Below, in pieces: positions 55,950-63,021 of a stretch of 64,000 nucleotides of DNA. Origin of the DNA: Niastella yeongjuensis (GTDB taxonomy: Bacteria > Bacteroidota > Bacteroidia > Chitinophagales > Chitinophagaceae); NCBI RefSeq assembly GCF_900110245.1, contig NZ_FOCZ01000017.1, forward strand, positions 95,352 through 159,351. The letters are read 5' to 3'. A model generated the notes under the pieces. It was given only the letters and a program-made list of their open reading frames with translations, did no database searches and was not told where the DNA came from. How positions within the stretch are numbered: the first letter of the stretch is position 1; each line of letters begins with the position of its first letter. The translations under genes were made by a program, and so were the position numbers.

Positions 55950-56519
55950 TTAGGAAGATAAAGTGGTACGAATATCGAAATGAATGGCCAGCCCAATTTT
56001 TTTGATGGCAATAGCCATTTGGTTTTCAACCGTTTTTAAAGAAATATGCAATAGGTCTGCCACTTCCCGGTATTTAAGGCCATCTTCTTTTATTAATTTG
56101 AAAATGAGTTGGCAGCGGGGCGGCAGGTCGTTAATGGCTTTTTGAACCCGGTTCATCATTTCGGCAGTAAGCATTAATTTTTCGGGGTCGAAATAAATGC
56201 TTTGCAGCTGCACGAAGTATTGCTCAGGTTGCAGGAAGATCTTTTTCCGGGTACGGAGATAATTGAGGGCTCCGTTTTTGGTACTGATAAAGAGGTATAG
56301 TTTGAGGTTATGGATGCGGTTAAGGCCTGCTCTTTTCTTCCATACCTTTATAAATACGTCAGAAACGATTTCTTCCGCCACTTCAGGGGAACGGACAAAA
56401 GAGGCGGCAAATTGCTGAAGGGACTTATAGAACAGGCTAAACAGTTCCTTATAGGCAAACTGGTCGTCAAAAAGCGCAATGCGCTGTTGCAGTTCCTGGA
56501 TGTTGGCGCTGGCAAGCAT
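55950..56519 (-). CDS. ECF-family RNA polymerase sigma-70 factor
   Basis: A sigma factor of 189 residues, lacking regions 1 and 3: region 2 (about 20-90, with VSDVFIKVWKKR) and region 4 (about 130-182, with LPPRCQLIFKLIKEDGLKYREVADLLHISLKTVENQM). Together with FecR it forms a classic sigma/anti-sigma pair and probably drives the susC-susD glycosidase genes. It lies 106 bp upstream of FecR on the same strand. Confidence 0.93.
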   Translation of the reverse strand: MLASANIQELQQRIALFDDQFAYKELFSLFYKSLQQFAASFVRSPEVAEEIVSDVFIKVWKKRAGLNRIHNLKLYLFISTKNGALNYLRTRKKIFLQPEQYFVQLQSIYFDPEKLMLTAEMMNRVQKAINDLPPRCQLIFKLIKEDGLKYREVADLLHISLKTVENQMAIAIKKIGLAIHFDIRTTLSS

Positions 56520-56611
56520 AATAAAAAACTGCTAATCGTTCTTAAAAAGAGACCAAATGGGTCACCGGAATGCTGCTGCTAAGATAATTTAAAAATTAAA
56601 TGAGATTTCTG

Positions 56612-56641
56612 ATTGGTACTGCTTGAATTTTTCTAATTTTG
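56612..56641 (+). promoter_or_regulatory. promoter of the CAU tRNA gene
   Basis: A -33 ATTG (TTG at 56613-56615) and a -7 TAATTTTG (56634-56641, exact TAnnTTTG), 18 bp apart, lie 57 bp before the tRNA. Confidence 0.65.
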
Positions 56642-56697
56642 CTGCTCTCTAAACAGAAAGCTCTTTTATTCAAAAATATTTCCGACCAAATCGGAAT

Positions 56698-56771
56698 GGA
56701 TCCTTAGCTCAGACGGTTAGAGCATCTGACTCATAATCAGAGGGTCGCTGGTTCGATCCCAGCAGGATCCA
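56698..56771 (+). tRNA. tRNA with CAU anticodon (Ile2 or Met)
   Basis: A 74-nt cloverleaf: acceptor GGATCCT/AGGATCC, D arm GCTC/GAGC, anticodon stem TCTGA/TCAGA with loop CTCATAA (anticodon CAT), 5-nt variable loop and T arm GCTGG/CCAGC with TTCGATC. CCA is not encoded. The acceptor and anticodon stem are not of initiator type. Several positions (GACTCATAATC, CGCTGGTTC) resemble E. coli tRNA-Ile2, in which C34 is modified to lysidine, more than elongator tRNA-Met. Confidence 0.92.
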
Positions 56772-56966
56772 CTTACAGTTCTTATTTCATCGTTGGCTTC
56801 TCTCCAAAAAAAATTCTCAGGAGGGTTAAGGTATGCCTTACACAAGTCGCCCGGTTCTCTGGTCGATTAAAACAGAGGCTCTGTAGTGTTAATTACCTTA
56901 TTTGACGTATCGCTCCCCGATAGCCGCCGGAACGGTTCGTAATAAAGTCAACTCATTACCTCTTTT

Positions 56967-56993
56967 GCCCATGGCAGTGCTATGGGCTTTTTT
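56967..56993 (+). terminator. terminator downstream of the CAU tRNA
   Basis: GCCCAT pairs with ATGGGC around a 9-nt loop (GGCAGTGCT) and is followed by a T-run, on the plus strand. Between the tRNA and here (56772-56966) there is no gene. Confidence 0.75.
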
Positions 56994-57026
56994 GTAACCT
57001 TAACCTTTCATTAACCCTGTGAAAGA

Positions 57027-57034
57027 TACTTTTG
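57027..57034 (+). promoter_or_regulatory. -7 element of the outer-membrane protein gene
   Basis: TACTTTTG, exact TAnnTTTG, 19 bp before the ATG at 57054. Confidence 0.5.
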
Positions 57035-57053
57035 ACAATCATTTGAGAACAGT

Positions 57054-57827
57054 ATGAAAAAATTGATTACGCTTTCCCTCGCATTGGCATTTGTACTTCC
57101 CATTTTTGCACAGGATTCTACCAAGACTGCAGCCCCTGCACCTGCATCTGCAACTCCATCCAAGAAAAAGGTGTGGAAGTATAACCCCAACCGGGCTAAC
57201 GACCACTTCATGATACAACTGGGGTATAATGGCTGGGCCTCTAAACCAGATACCATTGCTACCAAAGGCATACCCCGTACATTTAATATGTACTTTATGT
57301 TCGACTTCCCCTTCAAAACCAGCCCCCGTTTTAGCGTAGGTATTGGTGCTGGTTTAGGTACCGACAATTTCTACCTCGATAAAATGTCGGTTGATATTGC
57401 CGGAAGAACCTCCAATACACTCGCATTTAAATCCGACACCAACTACTTCAAAAAATACAAGATCGCCACTACTTATCTTGAAATACCTGTAGAGCTCCGC
57501 TTCGCTGCCGACCCCGACAACACCAATAAAAGCTGGAAAGTGGCTGTGGGTGGTAAAATCGGAACTATGTTAAGCGCTATGACAAAAGGTAAGAACCTGA
57601 TGTCGAGCAAAGGTGGGACCATTAACAACTACACTGAGAAAATAAAATCAAAACGTTACTTTAATAGTACACGTCTGGCCGTAACCGGTCGTATAAGCAA
57701 AGGGGTGTTTGGAATTTTCGGTCAGTACCAGATCAACCAGTTTATTAAAGACGGCGCAGTTCCTCCAGGTTCACCCCTCGTCGACATAAGACCGTTCACA
57801 ATTGGTTTATCGATCAGCGGTTTGTAA
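57054..57827 (+). CDS. outer-membrane beta-barrel protein
   Basis: The protein has 257 residues with a signal peptide (to about residue 20, IFAQ), then a low-complexity Ala/Pro/Ser stretch (TKTAAPAPASATPSKKK) and strands with the alternating pattern of an 8-10 strand barrel (DHFMIQLGYNGW ... MYFMFDFPF ... RFSVGIGAGLG ... TYLEIPVELRF ... FGIFGQYQINQF). It is of the outer membrane beta-barrel family seen in Bacteroidota; function is unknown. Own promoter and terminator mark a single-gene unit. Confidence 0.8.
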   Translation: MKKLITLSLALAFVLPIFAQDSTKTAAPAPASATPSKKKVWKYNPNRANDHFMIQLGYNGWASKPDTIATKGIPRTFNMYFMFDFPFKTSPRFSVGIGAGLGTDNFYLDKMSVDIAGRTSNTLAFKSDTNYFKKYKIATTYLEIPVELRFAADPDNTNKSWKVAVGGKIGTMLSAMTKGKNLMSSKGGTINNYTEKIKSKRYFNSTRLAVTGRISKGVFGIFGQYQINQFIKDGAVPPGSPLVDIRPFTIGLSISGL

Positions 57828-57853
57828 ACAGAACAATCAATTATCAACATACG

Positions 57854-57883
57854 ATCCGGAAGGCACCCCCTTCCGGATTTTTT
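57854..57883 (+). terminator. terminator after the outer-membrane protein gene
   Basis: ATCCGGAAGG pairs with CCTTCCGGAT (5-nt loop), followed by a T-run, 26 bp past the stop codon. Confidence 0.85.
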
Positions 57884-58016
57884 ATTTCCCGTCGGGCTTG
57901 ACCTTCATCGGGCCTTTTTCCTCTTTTCGACGGGTCCAATCCGCATAAAAACGACTTTCCGCCTTAACGGTTCCTTCGTTTCGGCGTCATGTCCCCCAGT
58001 TTCCGGTTTTTCAGCT

Positions 58017-58024
58017 TACTTTTG
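58017..58024 (+). promoter_or_regulatory. hflX -7 promoter element
   Basis: TACTTTTGCACC, the common form of the Bacteroidota -7 region, lies downstream of the ATG at 57989 but upstream of a TTG at 58043, so it decides the start. Confidence 0.5.
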
Positions 58025-58042
58025 CACCGAAAATCGAAGGAC

Positions 58043-59227
58043 TTGTTAGATAAGAAGAACATCATTCAAAACGAAGAGAAAGCTGTACTGGTAGGACTGG
58101 TACATAAATTACAAACCGAAGTACAGGTAACAGAATACCTGGACGAACTGGCATTTCTGGCCGAAACGGCCGGTGCCAAAGCAGTAAAACGATTTGTACA
58201 AAAGCTCCCGCATCCCGATAGCCGCACCTTTGTTGGTAAAGGAAAGCTGGAAGAGATCAGGGCCTATATCGAAGGCCGGGACATCAACGTCATTATTTTC
58301 GACGATGAACTAAGCGGTTCACAGATCCAGAATATTGAAAAGGTGCTCGATGTAAAAACTATCGACCGCAGTGACCTTATTCTGGACATATTTGCCCGCC
58401 GTGCCAAAACCGCTCAGGCCAAAACCCAGGTAGAACTGGCCCAGTACCAGTATCTGATGCCGCGTTTGCGTGGTATGTGGAAACACCTGGAACGTCTTGG
58501 AGGTGGTATTGGTACAAGAGGTCCGGGGGAAACGGAAATTGAAACTGACCGACGGATCGTTCGTGAAAAAATAGCCTTGCTGCGCAAACGCCTGAGTGAA
58601 ATAGATAAACAATCTGCCACTCAACGTAAAGACCGGGGTGAATTTATTCGGGTAGCCCTGGTAGGTTATACCAACGTGGGCAAAAGCACCATCATGAACC
58701 TGCTGTCGAAGAGCGATGTATTTGCCGAAAACAAATTATTCGCCACGCTCGATACCACTACCCGCAAAGTAGTTTTTGAGACCACACCTTTTTTACTAAG
58801 CGATACGGTTGGTTTTATTCGCAAACTGCCCCACCACCTGGTAGAAAGCTTTAAAAGCACGCTCGATGAAGTACGCGAGGCCGATATCCTGCTGCACGTG
58901 GCCGACACCTCGCACCCGCAATACGAAGATCAGATTGGCGTAGTAAACAAAACCTTGCAGGAACTGAACGTAATTGATAAGCCGGTGATCACTATTTTCA
59001 ATAAAATGGACCAGTACGAAAAAAATACCTTCGACCCCTGGCTGGAAGAAGAAGTACGCACCGAGATCCTGAAGGACCTAAAAGATCGTTGGGAAAATGA
59101 ACTGCAGGGCAATTGTGTTTTTATTTCTGCAACAGAAAGAAGGAATATCGACGAGCTGCGGTCGACCATTTTAAACAAGGTGAAGGAATTATATACGATC
59201 CGGTATCCATATAAAACGGGGTTTTAA
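58043..59227 (+). CDS. hflX: ribosome-associated GTPase HflX
   Basis: HflX binds the 50S subunit and splits stalled ribosomes. The glycine-rich linker GGIGTRGPGETEIETDRR and the GTPase motifs GYTNVGKST, DTVGF and NKMD are present. From the TTG at 58043 the protein has 394 residues; from the ATG at 57989 it has 412. I prefer TTG because the -7 element at 58017-58024 would start the transcript after 57989 and because the extra 18 residues do not look like HflX. The downstream Rieske gene begins 6 bp after its stop. Confidence 0.9.
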   Translation: MLDKKNIIQNEEKAVLVGLVHKLQTEVQVTEYLDELAFLAETAGAKAVKRFVQKLPHPDSRTFVGKGKLEEIRAYIEGRDINVIIFDDELSGSQIQNIEKVLDVKTIDRSDLILDIFARRAKTAQAKTQVELAQYQYLMPRLRGMWKHLERLGGGIGTRGPGETEIETDRRIVREKIALLRKRLSEIDKQSATQRKDRGEFIRVALVGYTNVGKSTIMNLLSKSDVFAENKLFATLDTTTRKVVFETTPFLLSDTVGFIRKLPHHLVESFKSTLDEVREADILLHVADTSHPQYEDQIGVVNKTLQELNVIDKPVITIFNKMDQYEKNTFDPWLEEEVRTEILKDLKDRWENELQGNCVFISATERRNIDELRSTILNKVKELYTIRYPYKTGF

Positions 59228-59233
59228 CAGGGT

Positions 59234-59590
59234 ATGACCGAGAAAAAATACCAGTACCATCGAATAGCTGAAGATTCATCCGAACTCAACTTTAATGAGC
59301 AGGGTATTGCTGTGGTTGAAATAAAAGGGAAAAAGATCTGCGTGACCCGGGTTGGGGAGGAATGGTTTGGCTTTGCTTATAAATGTCCGCACGCCAGTGG
59401 AATTATGTCGGAAGGATATATCGATGCGGTAGGAAATGTGGTTTGTCCGGTACACCGGTACAAATTCAGTTTGAAGAATGGGCGTAACACGAGTGGCGAG
59501 GGATATTATTTAAAGATTTATCCGGTAGAAATGCGGAATGAAGCCATTTTTGTGGGCATTCCAGACGGTGGATTATTTGGCTGGCTGTAG
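59234..59590 (+). CDS. Rieske [2Fe-2S] protein
   Basis: The protein has 118 residues. The Rieske motifs are intact: Cys51-Pro-His53 and Cys71-Pro-Val-His74, binding a [2Fe-2S] cluster with two Cys and two His. It is of the small ferredoxin-like, soluble type (as in nitrite reductase small subunit or dioxygenase ferredoxin). There is no partner oxygenase here, and it lies 6 bp after hflX, which suggests one transcript but no known functional link. Confidence 0.9.
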   Translation: MTEKKYQYHRIAEDSSELNFNEQGIAVVEIKGKKICVTRVGEEWFGFAYKCPHASGIMSEGYIDAVGNVVCPVHRYKFSLKNGRNTSGEGYYLKIYPVEMRNEAIFVGIPDGGLFGWL

Positions 59591-59635
59591 GGCTGAAAAA
59601 AAATCTTTGAAATCGGACTAATTTTTCTTTTTTCT

Positions 59636-59668
59636 TTTGTTTTCGAACTGGGAAATTCCTTATTTTTG
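59636..59668 (+). promoter_or_regulatory. tRNA-Asn promoter
   Basis: A -33 TTTG (59636-59639) and a -7 TATTTTTG (59661-59668), 21 bp apart, both exact, as at rimP. Confidence 0.8.
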
Positions 59669-59737
59669 CTGCCCAATTCGGAACAGAGGTAGCAAATAAC
59701 TACCAGTTTTTCAATCAGTTCTGAAATGGAAACATAT

Positions 59738-59811
59738 TCCTCCTTAGCTCAGTTGGTTAGAGCATCTGACTGTTAATCAGAGGGTCTCAGGTTCAAGTCC
59801 TGAAGGGGGAG
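59738..59811 (+). tRNA. tRNA-Asn (GTT)
   Basis: A 74-nt cloverleaf: acceptor TCCTCCT/AGGGGGA with one G-U, D arm GCTC/GAGC, anticodon stem TCTGA/TCAGA with loop CTGTTAA (anticodon GTT), T arm TCAGG/CCTGA with TTCAAGT, discriminator G. CCA is not encoded. Confidence 0.96.
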
Positions 59812-59829
59812 CTGAAAATCAATCACCTA

Positions 59830-59853
59830 AAAGGTCGCTTCGGCGGCCTTTTT
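59830..59853 (+). terminator. terminator after tRNA-Asn
   Basis: AAAGGTCGC pairs with GCGGCCTTT (one G-U) around a TTCG tetraloop, followed by TTTTTG. It lies 19 bp past the tRNA. From here to 60069 (216 bp) I see no gene; the DNA becomes AT-rich. Confidence 0.9.
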
Positions 59854-60069
59854 GCATTTTTGCCAGTAATTTGCCAGCAAGTAGGCGAAGTGGTTTGAAA
59901 GAGCTGACTTTGTTCTAAAATTACAATTTTTATCCTTGTAACATACTTCACCTAATTCATACTAATATTTTGCAATGTACTTAATGCAGAAAGGATAAAT
60001 GTAACCAAGTATTTAGTCTAAATTTTTTTCTTCTACAGTTCGGATAAAAAATTAAAAAGCATTAATCCA

Positions 60070-61014
60070 ATGGAATATTTAAATCAGTATAAAGATTTAA
60101 TAGGTCTTTTACTTGCGTTAGTAGCCTTAATAATTTCAATTATTGCTTTATTATATACAATTAAAGCATTTGCGTTAAAAGCCGGATATTACCTAAGGTG
60201 TAGTTATTCAACTTGCTCATCAATGGAATGTGATGATTCATATATTTCGAGTCTAACCTTAGAAAATTTAAAAGATAGAGCCGCCGTAATATTTGAAATT
60301 TACATAAAGCTGGGAAACAATAATTATTTATTACTAGAAGATTTTAAAGATTCCCCTTTAATACTAAAGCCGTTTGAAGTTTATCATAAAGAATATGATC
60401 CAATTTTATTTTATTCTACAAGCCTCAATATTATAAAGCTAAACGACTTATTTAATAATCGTCAACTTAAAACGCAAGTTATTGTAAGTACTACTGATGG
60501 AAAATATAAAGTGAACGCCCGCACTGACCGTTGGAGACCGGAAATCTTGTTTTTTAAAAACTATCTGACTACAATTGTTCATCCAGTACGATTAAAATAT
60601 GAAAATAGCTCTTATGGATCCAACGTCCGATACTTAGTTCACTTTAAGTATAGAAACAATGAAGATCAGATAGTCGCCATACATGAAGAAGATGAGCAAA
60701 CTAAAAAATTCACCAAATTTAACTTAACTAAAGAAAGTATTGCCTCAAAAGAACAACTTACAGCTTTACTCAGTACACAAAAAGCAAATGGCAATATTAA
60801 TTGTGAGTCGTTTGAAGTAATAGACTTTAATAACAGAGCTAAAGAAATAATCAGTGAATTTGCCACCACCCCATTAAAAGGAAAAGCTTATAATTATTTT
60901 TATTACACTTTTATAGGCAGACTCTTTACATTTCTTGAGAATAGAAGGCTTAAGAAAAATAATAAGCTTCTTAAAGAAAACTATAACGGGAATGTTAACA
61001 GTAATAGGCAATGA
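60070..61014 (+). CDS. membrane-anchored protein of unknown function (island)
   Basis: The protein has 314 residues. One strongly hydrophobic N-terminal helix (DLIGLLLALVALIISIIALLYTIKAFAL, in about residues 10-38) is followed by a ~270-residue soluble region rich in Lys, Asn, Ile and Tyr with beta-sheet and helical patches and no motif I recognise. Codon use is clearly AT-rich compared with the genes before tRNA-Asn. It ends tail-to-tail with the DUF2971 gene, 40 bp away. Being in an island next to a tRNA, it may be a defence or stress protein, but nothing in the sequence shows this. Confidence 0.65.
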   Translation: MEYLNQYKDLIGLLLALVALIISIIALLYTIKAFALKAGYYLRCSYSTCSSMECDDSYISSLTLENLKDRAAVIFEIYIKLGNNNYLLLEDFKDSPLILKPFEVYHKEYDPILFYSTSLNIIKLNDLFNNRQLKTQVIVSTTDGKYKVNARTDRWRPEILFFKNYLTTIVHPVRLKYENSSYGSNVRYLVHFKYRNNEDQIVAIHEEDEQTKKFTKFNLTKESIASKEQLTALLSTQKANGNINCESFEVIDFNNRAKEIISEFATTPLKGKAYNYFYYTFIGRLFTFLENRRLKKNNKLLKENYNGNVNSNRQ

Positions 61015-61054
61015 TTTTACTCCTATCCTCATTTATAAAAATTGGAACTTATTT

Positions 61055-61966
61055 TCATATTTTAAAGTTTCCTTTAACAAGTTTGAATTCTTGGGGATGT
61101 TTTTCCATTTGAAAAATCGGTATACCCTTGGCTGAGGCAATTTTGAAAAGTTTATTTTTTAAATCGTCGCTGTTTAAAGCAAATCGGGTTCCTAAATAAA
61201 TCCCTTTAGGTACAGGCACTTTCATTTTTTGTGGGAATTTGTCCTTTTGCTTAAATATTGTAAGTCTCCATTCCTGCTCATATACCCAATCTTTAGATTT
61301 TATTAGGCTTGCGCCAATCATTTGCATCGTTGTATACTCTTCGAAAAGACCTATTTTATGCACTCTATCACGATACATGACTGGCTGCATAAAAGCTCTT
61401 ATCTCATCCACATCTTCAAGATCATACTCAATACAAATCCCTTTATGTTCGCATGCATAATGACTCCATAATAATAGGGAACTACTGTTCAGGCTAAAAC
61501 TACATATCCGCAAATTTCGATTCATTTCCTCAACGATTTCAGTCCATCGCCGCTGAACCTTTTTAAGTTGTTCTTCGGAATTTATACCAATCGCTATTTT
61601 TCTTAGTGCGCAAATCTTTAAATATTCATCATAAGGCTTATCAGAGGTAGACAATACTGATATTTCTTTCGTTGTCAACCTTTGACCAGTCATTATTTCA
61701 AATGTTAATCGAAATTGATCAGAGCCATAAAAATGCCTCAAGCATTCATCATTATCAAACTGAATAGAACATTCAAAGGGATCATTTAATGAAGCTATTT
61801 CGGCTAACCAAATATACCCCTCTTCAATTGTTTGAATTGTTCTCTCAGTTAACCATCTATATTTAAAAAATGACTTGGGAAAGTGTAAGCTCTTGAGAGG
61901 GATTGCTTCTTCAATGTTGTCGGTGATCATGAATTCCCAATAACTCTCTATCCAATTGTTATTCAT
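61055..61966 (-). CDS. DUF2971-type protein
   Basis: The protein has 303 residues. LLWSHYACEHKGICIEYDL and KDWVYEQEWRL match the pattern I know as DUF2971; the N-terminal FPKSFFKYR with a following SLNDPFECS also fits. The family has no settled function and is found in accessory regions. It is AT-rich and its upstream neighbour on the same strand is a small XRE regulator; a 46-bp palindrome lies between them. Confidence 0.78.
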   Translation of the reverse strand: MNNNWIESYWEFMITDNIEEAIPLKSLHFPKSFFKYRWLTERTIQTIEEGYIWLAEIASLNDPFECSIQFDNDECLRHFYGSDQFRLTFEIMTGQRLTTKEISVLSTSDKPYDEYLKICALRKIAIGINSEEQLKKVQRRWTEIVEEMNRNLRICSFSLNSSSLLLWSHYACEHKGICIEYDLEDVDEIRAFMQPVMYRDRVHKIGLFEEYTTMQMIGASLIKSKDWVYEQEWRLTIFKQKDKFPQKMKVPVPKGIYLGTRFALNSDDLKNKLFKIASAKGIPIFQMEKHPQEFKLVKGNFKI

Positions 61967-62016
61967 TCTTAAAATTAAAGGCTTGATATAAATTTCGATT
62001 TTACATGGACAATTTG

Positions 62017-62062
62017 AAAAGCTACTTTGACAAATATGTACATATTTGTCAAAGTGGCTTTT
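62017..62062. repeat. 46-bp palindrome at the end of the XRE gene
   Basis: AAAAGCTACTTTGACAAATATG, central TA, and its complement form a 46-bp palindrome with one mismatch (T against G); the inner 32 bp are perfect. The right arm overlaps the stop codon and last codons of the XRE gene. On the minus strand it is followed by TTTTC after the stem, so it may end the XRE transcript or act as an operator for the DUF2971 gene 50 bp on. Confidence 0.7.
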
Positions 62063-62291
62063 CCGGTAAAAAATCCCTTGGCGAACATTTAAAAATTTTC
62101 GCCAACTCGTTCAAGTGGTTGACATTGTACTTGTCACGGCGCTTTAGGCTTTCAACATTCGACACAAAGCTATCAGCCATATTCAGAGCCTGCGACAATG
62201 CCGTTTGGATCATTCCGCTCTCCTCGCGCATCTCCCTTACCTTATTAATAATGTACATGTCTAACTTAGTAGAATGGGGCTTGCTTTCCAT
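62049..62291 (-). CDS. small XRE-type (Cro/C1) helix-turn-helix regulator
   Basis: From the ATG at 62291 the product has 80 residues with a Cro/C1 HTH: IINKVREMREESGMIQTALSQALNMADSFVSNVES ... NELAKIFKCSPRDFLP. A TTG start at 62309 would add six residues. It is the type of short repressor found in phages, islands and toxin-antitoxin regions. It is divergent from the 123-residue gene at 62650; an 18-bp operator-like palindrome (62335-62352) lies in the common promoter region. Confidence 0.82.
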   Translation of the reverse strand: MESKPHSTKLDMYIINKVREMREESGMIQTALSQALNMADSFVSNVESLKRRDKYNVNHLNELAKIFKCSPRDFLPEKPL

Positions 62292-62334
62292 GCAGTATTT
62301 TGGATGCAATCAACTTTTATAAAATAAATTTTAC

Positions 62335-62352
62335 AACCGGACATGTCCGGTT
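62335..62352. promoter_or_regulatory. 18-bp operator-like palindrome
   Basis: AACCGGACATGTCCGGTT is a perfect palindrome in the divergent region. It lies where the -33 of the plus-strand promoter should be (the -7 is at 62366-62373), and so is well placed for repression by the XRE or S24-type protein. The core GGACATGTCC recalls LexA/C1-type operators. Confidence 0.65.
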
Positions 62353-62365
62353 AATATTATTTTCC

Positions 62366-62373
62366 TATATTTG
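62366..62373 (+). promoter_or_regulatory. -7 element of the 62650-63671 operon
   Basis: TATATTTG, exact TAnnTTTG. Transcription would start near 62380, just before the first of five inverted repeats, leaving a leader of about 270 nt. Confidence 0.55.
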
Positions 62374-62386
62374 TTATGTATAAAAC

Positions 62387-62650
62387 GGGAACTATTACTC
62401 GAATAGTTCCCTCTACATATATTATTTTCGCAGTCTCCATCGAAGATAGACTGCATTGCCTTTTTGTCTTTTCCTTGTTGGCCTAAGGAACCCAGGATAA
62501 GATAAACACGGCGATGCTCACGTTTTTGCGTGGGCTCGCTTGTATGTGCCCAGGTTCCTTAGGCCAATGGGTAACGCAAGTGGCCTGCGCATTTTTCTTT
62601 TATTACCGCAGGCTCATTCACCAATTATGTAAGCTAAAAACTTTTACATA
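62387..62650 (+). ncRNA. long structured leader or ncRNA with five inverted repeats
   Basis: Hairpins in order: GGGAACTATT/AATAGTTCCC (62387-62411); GCAGTCT/AGACTGC (62430-62454), followed by a T-rich stretch; TTGGCCTAAGGAACC/GGTTCCTTAGGCCAA (62478-62567), itself enclosing GCTCACG/CGTGGGC (62516-62535); GCCTGCG/CGCAGGC (62583-62613); and TATGTAA/TTACATA (62626-62650), whose right arm touches the ATG of the next gene. No ORF explains this conservation of arms. It may be a self-standing RNA, a riboregulatory leader or an attenuator. It matches no RNA family I know. Confidence 0.5.
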
Positions 62651-63021
62651 TGGAAGAGCCATTAACCAAGTCCGCATCTAACTTCAATTTCAGCGGCAAA
62701 ACCTACAACAAACATCCACAATGGTATAATCAGCCATTACGTCTTTCAGAGGAGCAATTGGATAATCCCCTTCTTGTTCTTGATGACTTTTTCCAATGCT
62801 ATCATTTAAATGAAACCAGGGAATTACTATGGCAATGGCTTACAGCAATTATTTCAAGCCCAGGAAGCATTTCAAGTGAGCCACTTGAGCGCAGCAACCA
62901 TATCTACTTTTATGAAAAAATAGAAGAGATAATTGAAGCTGCATTTGTTTTAAAAACAAATCGACTTTCAGGAGATCGGAATCCACCAGATTATTCATCT
63001 CCTTTAAATAGTGAAGCGTGA
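62650..63021 (+). CDS. 123-residue protein of unknown function
   Basis: The protein has 123 residues with no signal peptide or membrane segment, rich in Leu, Trp, Asn and aromatic residues (NKHPQWYNQPLRLS, LLVLDDFFQCYHLNETRELLWQWL). I recognise no family. It is expressed from a long structured leader, and its stop overlaps the GTG start of the S24-type gene by four bases (GTGA), suggesting translational coupling. The divergent XRE gene and shared operator suggest a regulated accessory module. Confidence 0.6.
   Translation: MEEPLTKSASNFNFSGKTYNKHPQWYNQPLRLSEEQLDNPLLVLDDFFQCYHLNETRELLWQWLTAIISSPGSISSEPLERSNHIYFYEKIEEIIEAAFVLKTNRLSGDRNPPDYSSPLNSEA

Noticed and set aside
56698..56771. Initiator tRNA-fMet
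   Set aside because: The G1-C72 pair is intact and the anticodon stem lacks the three G-C pairs of initiators.
59854..60069. attL site for an integrase
   Set aside because: Short near-repeats of TTTGCCAG are visible, but no copy of the tRNA end or an integrase can be shown within the window.
62387..62650. Retron msr-msd or CRISPR-type RNA
   Set aside because: No reverse transcriptase or Cas gene is nearby; the repeats are different hairpins, not copies of one unit.
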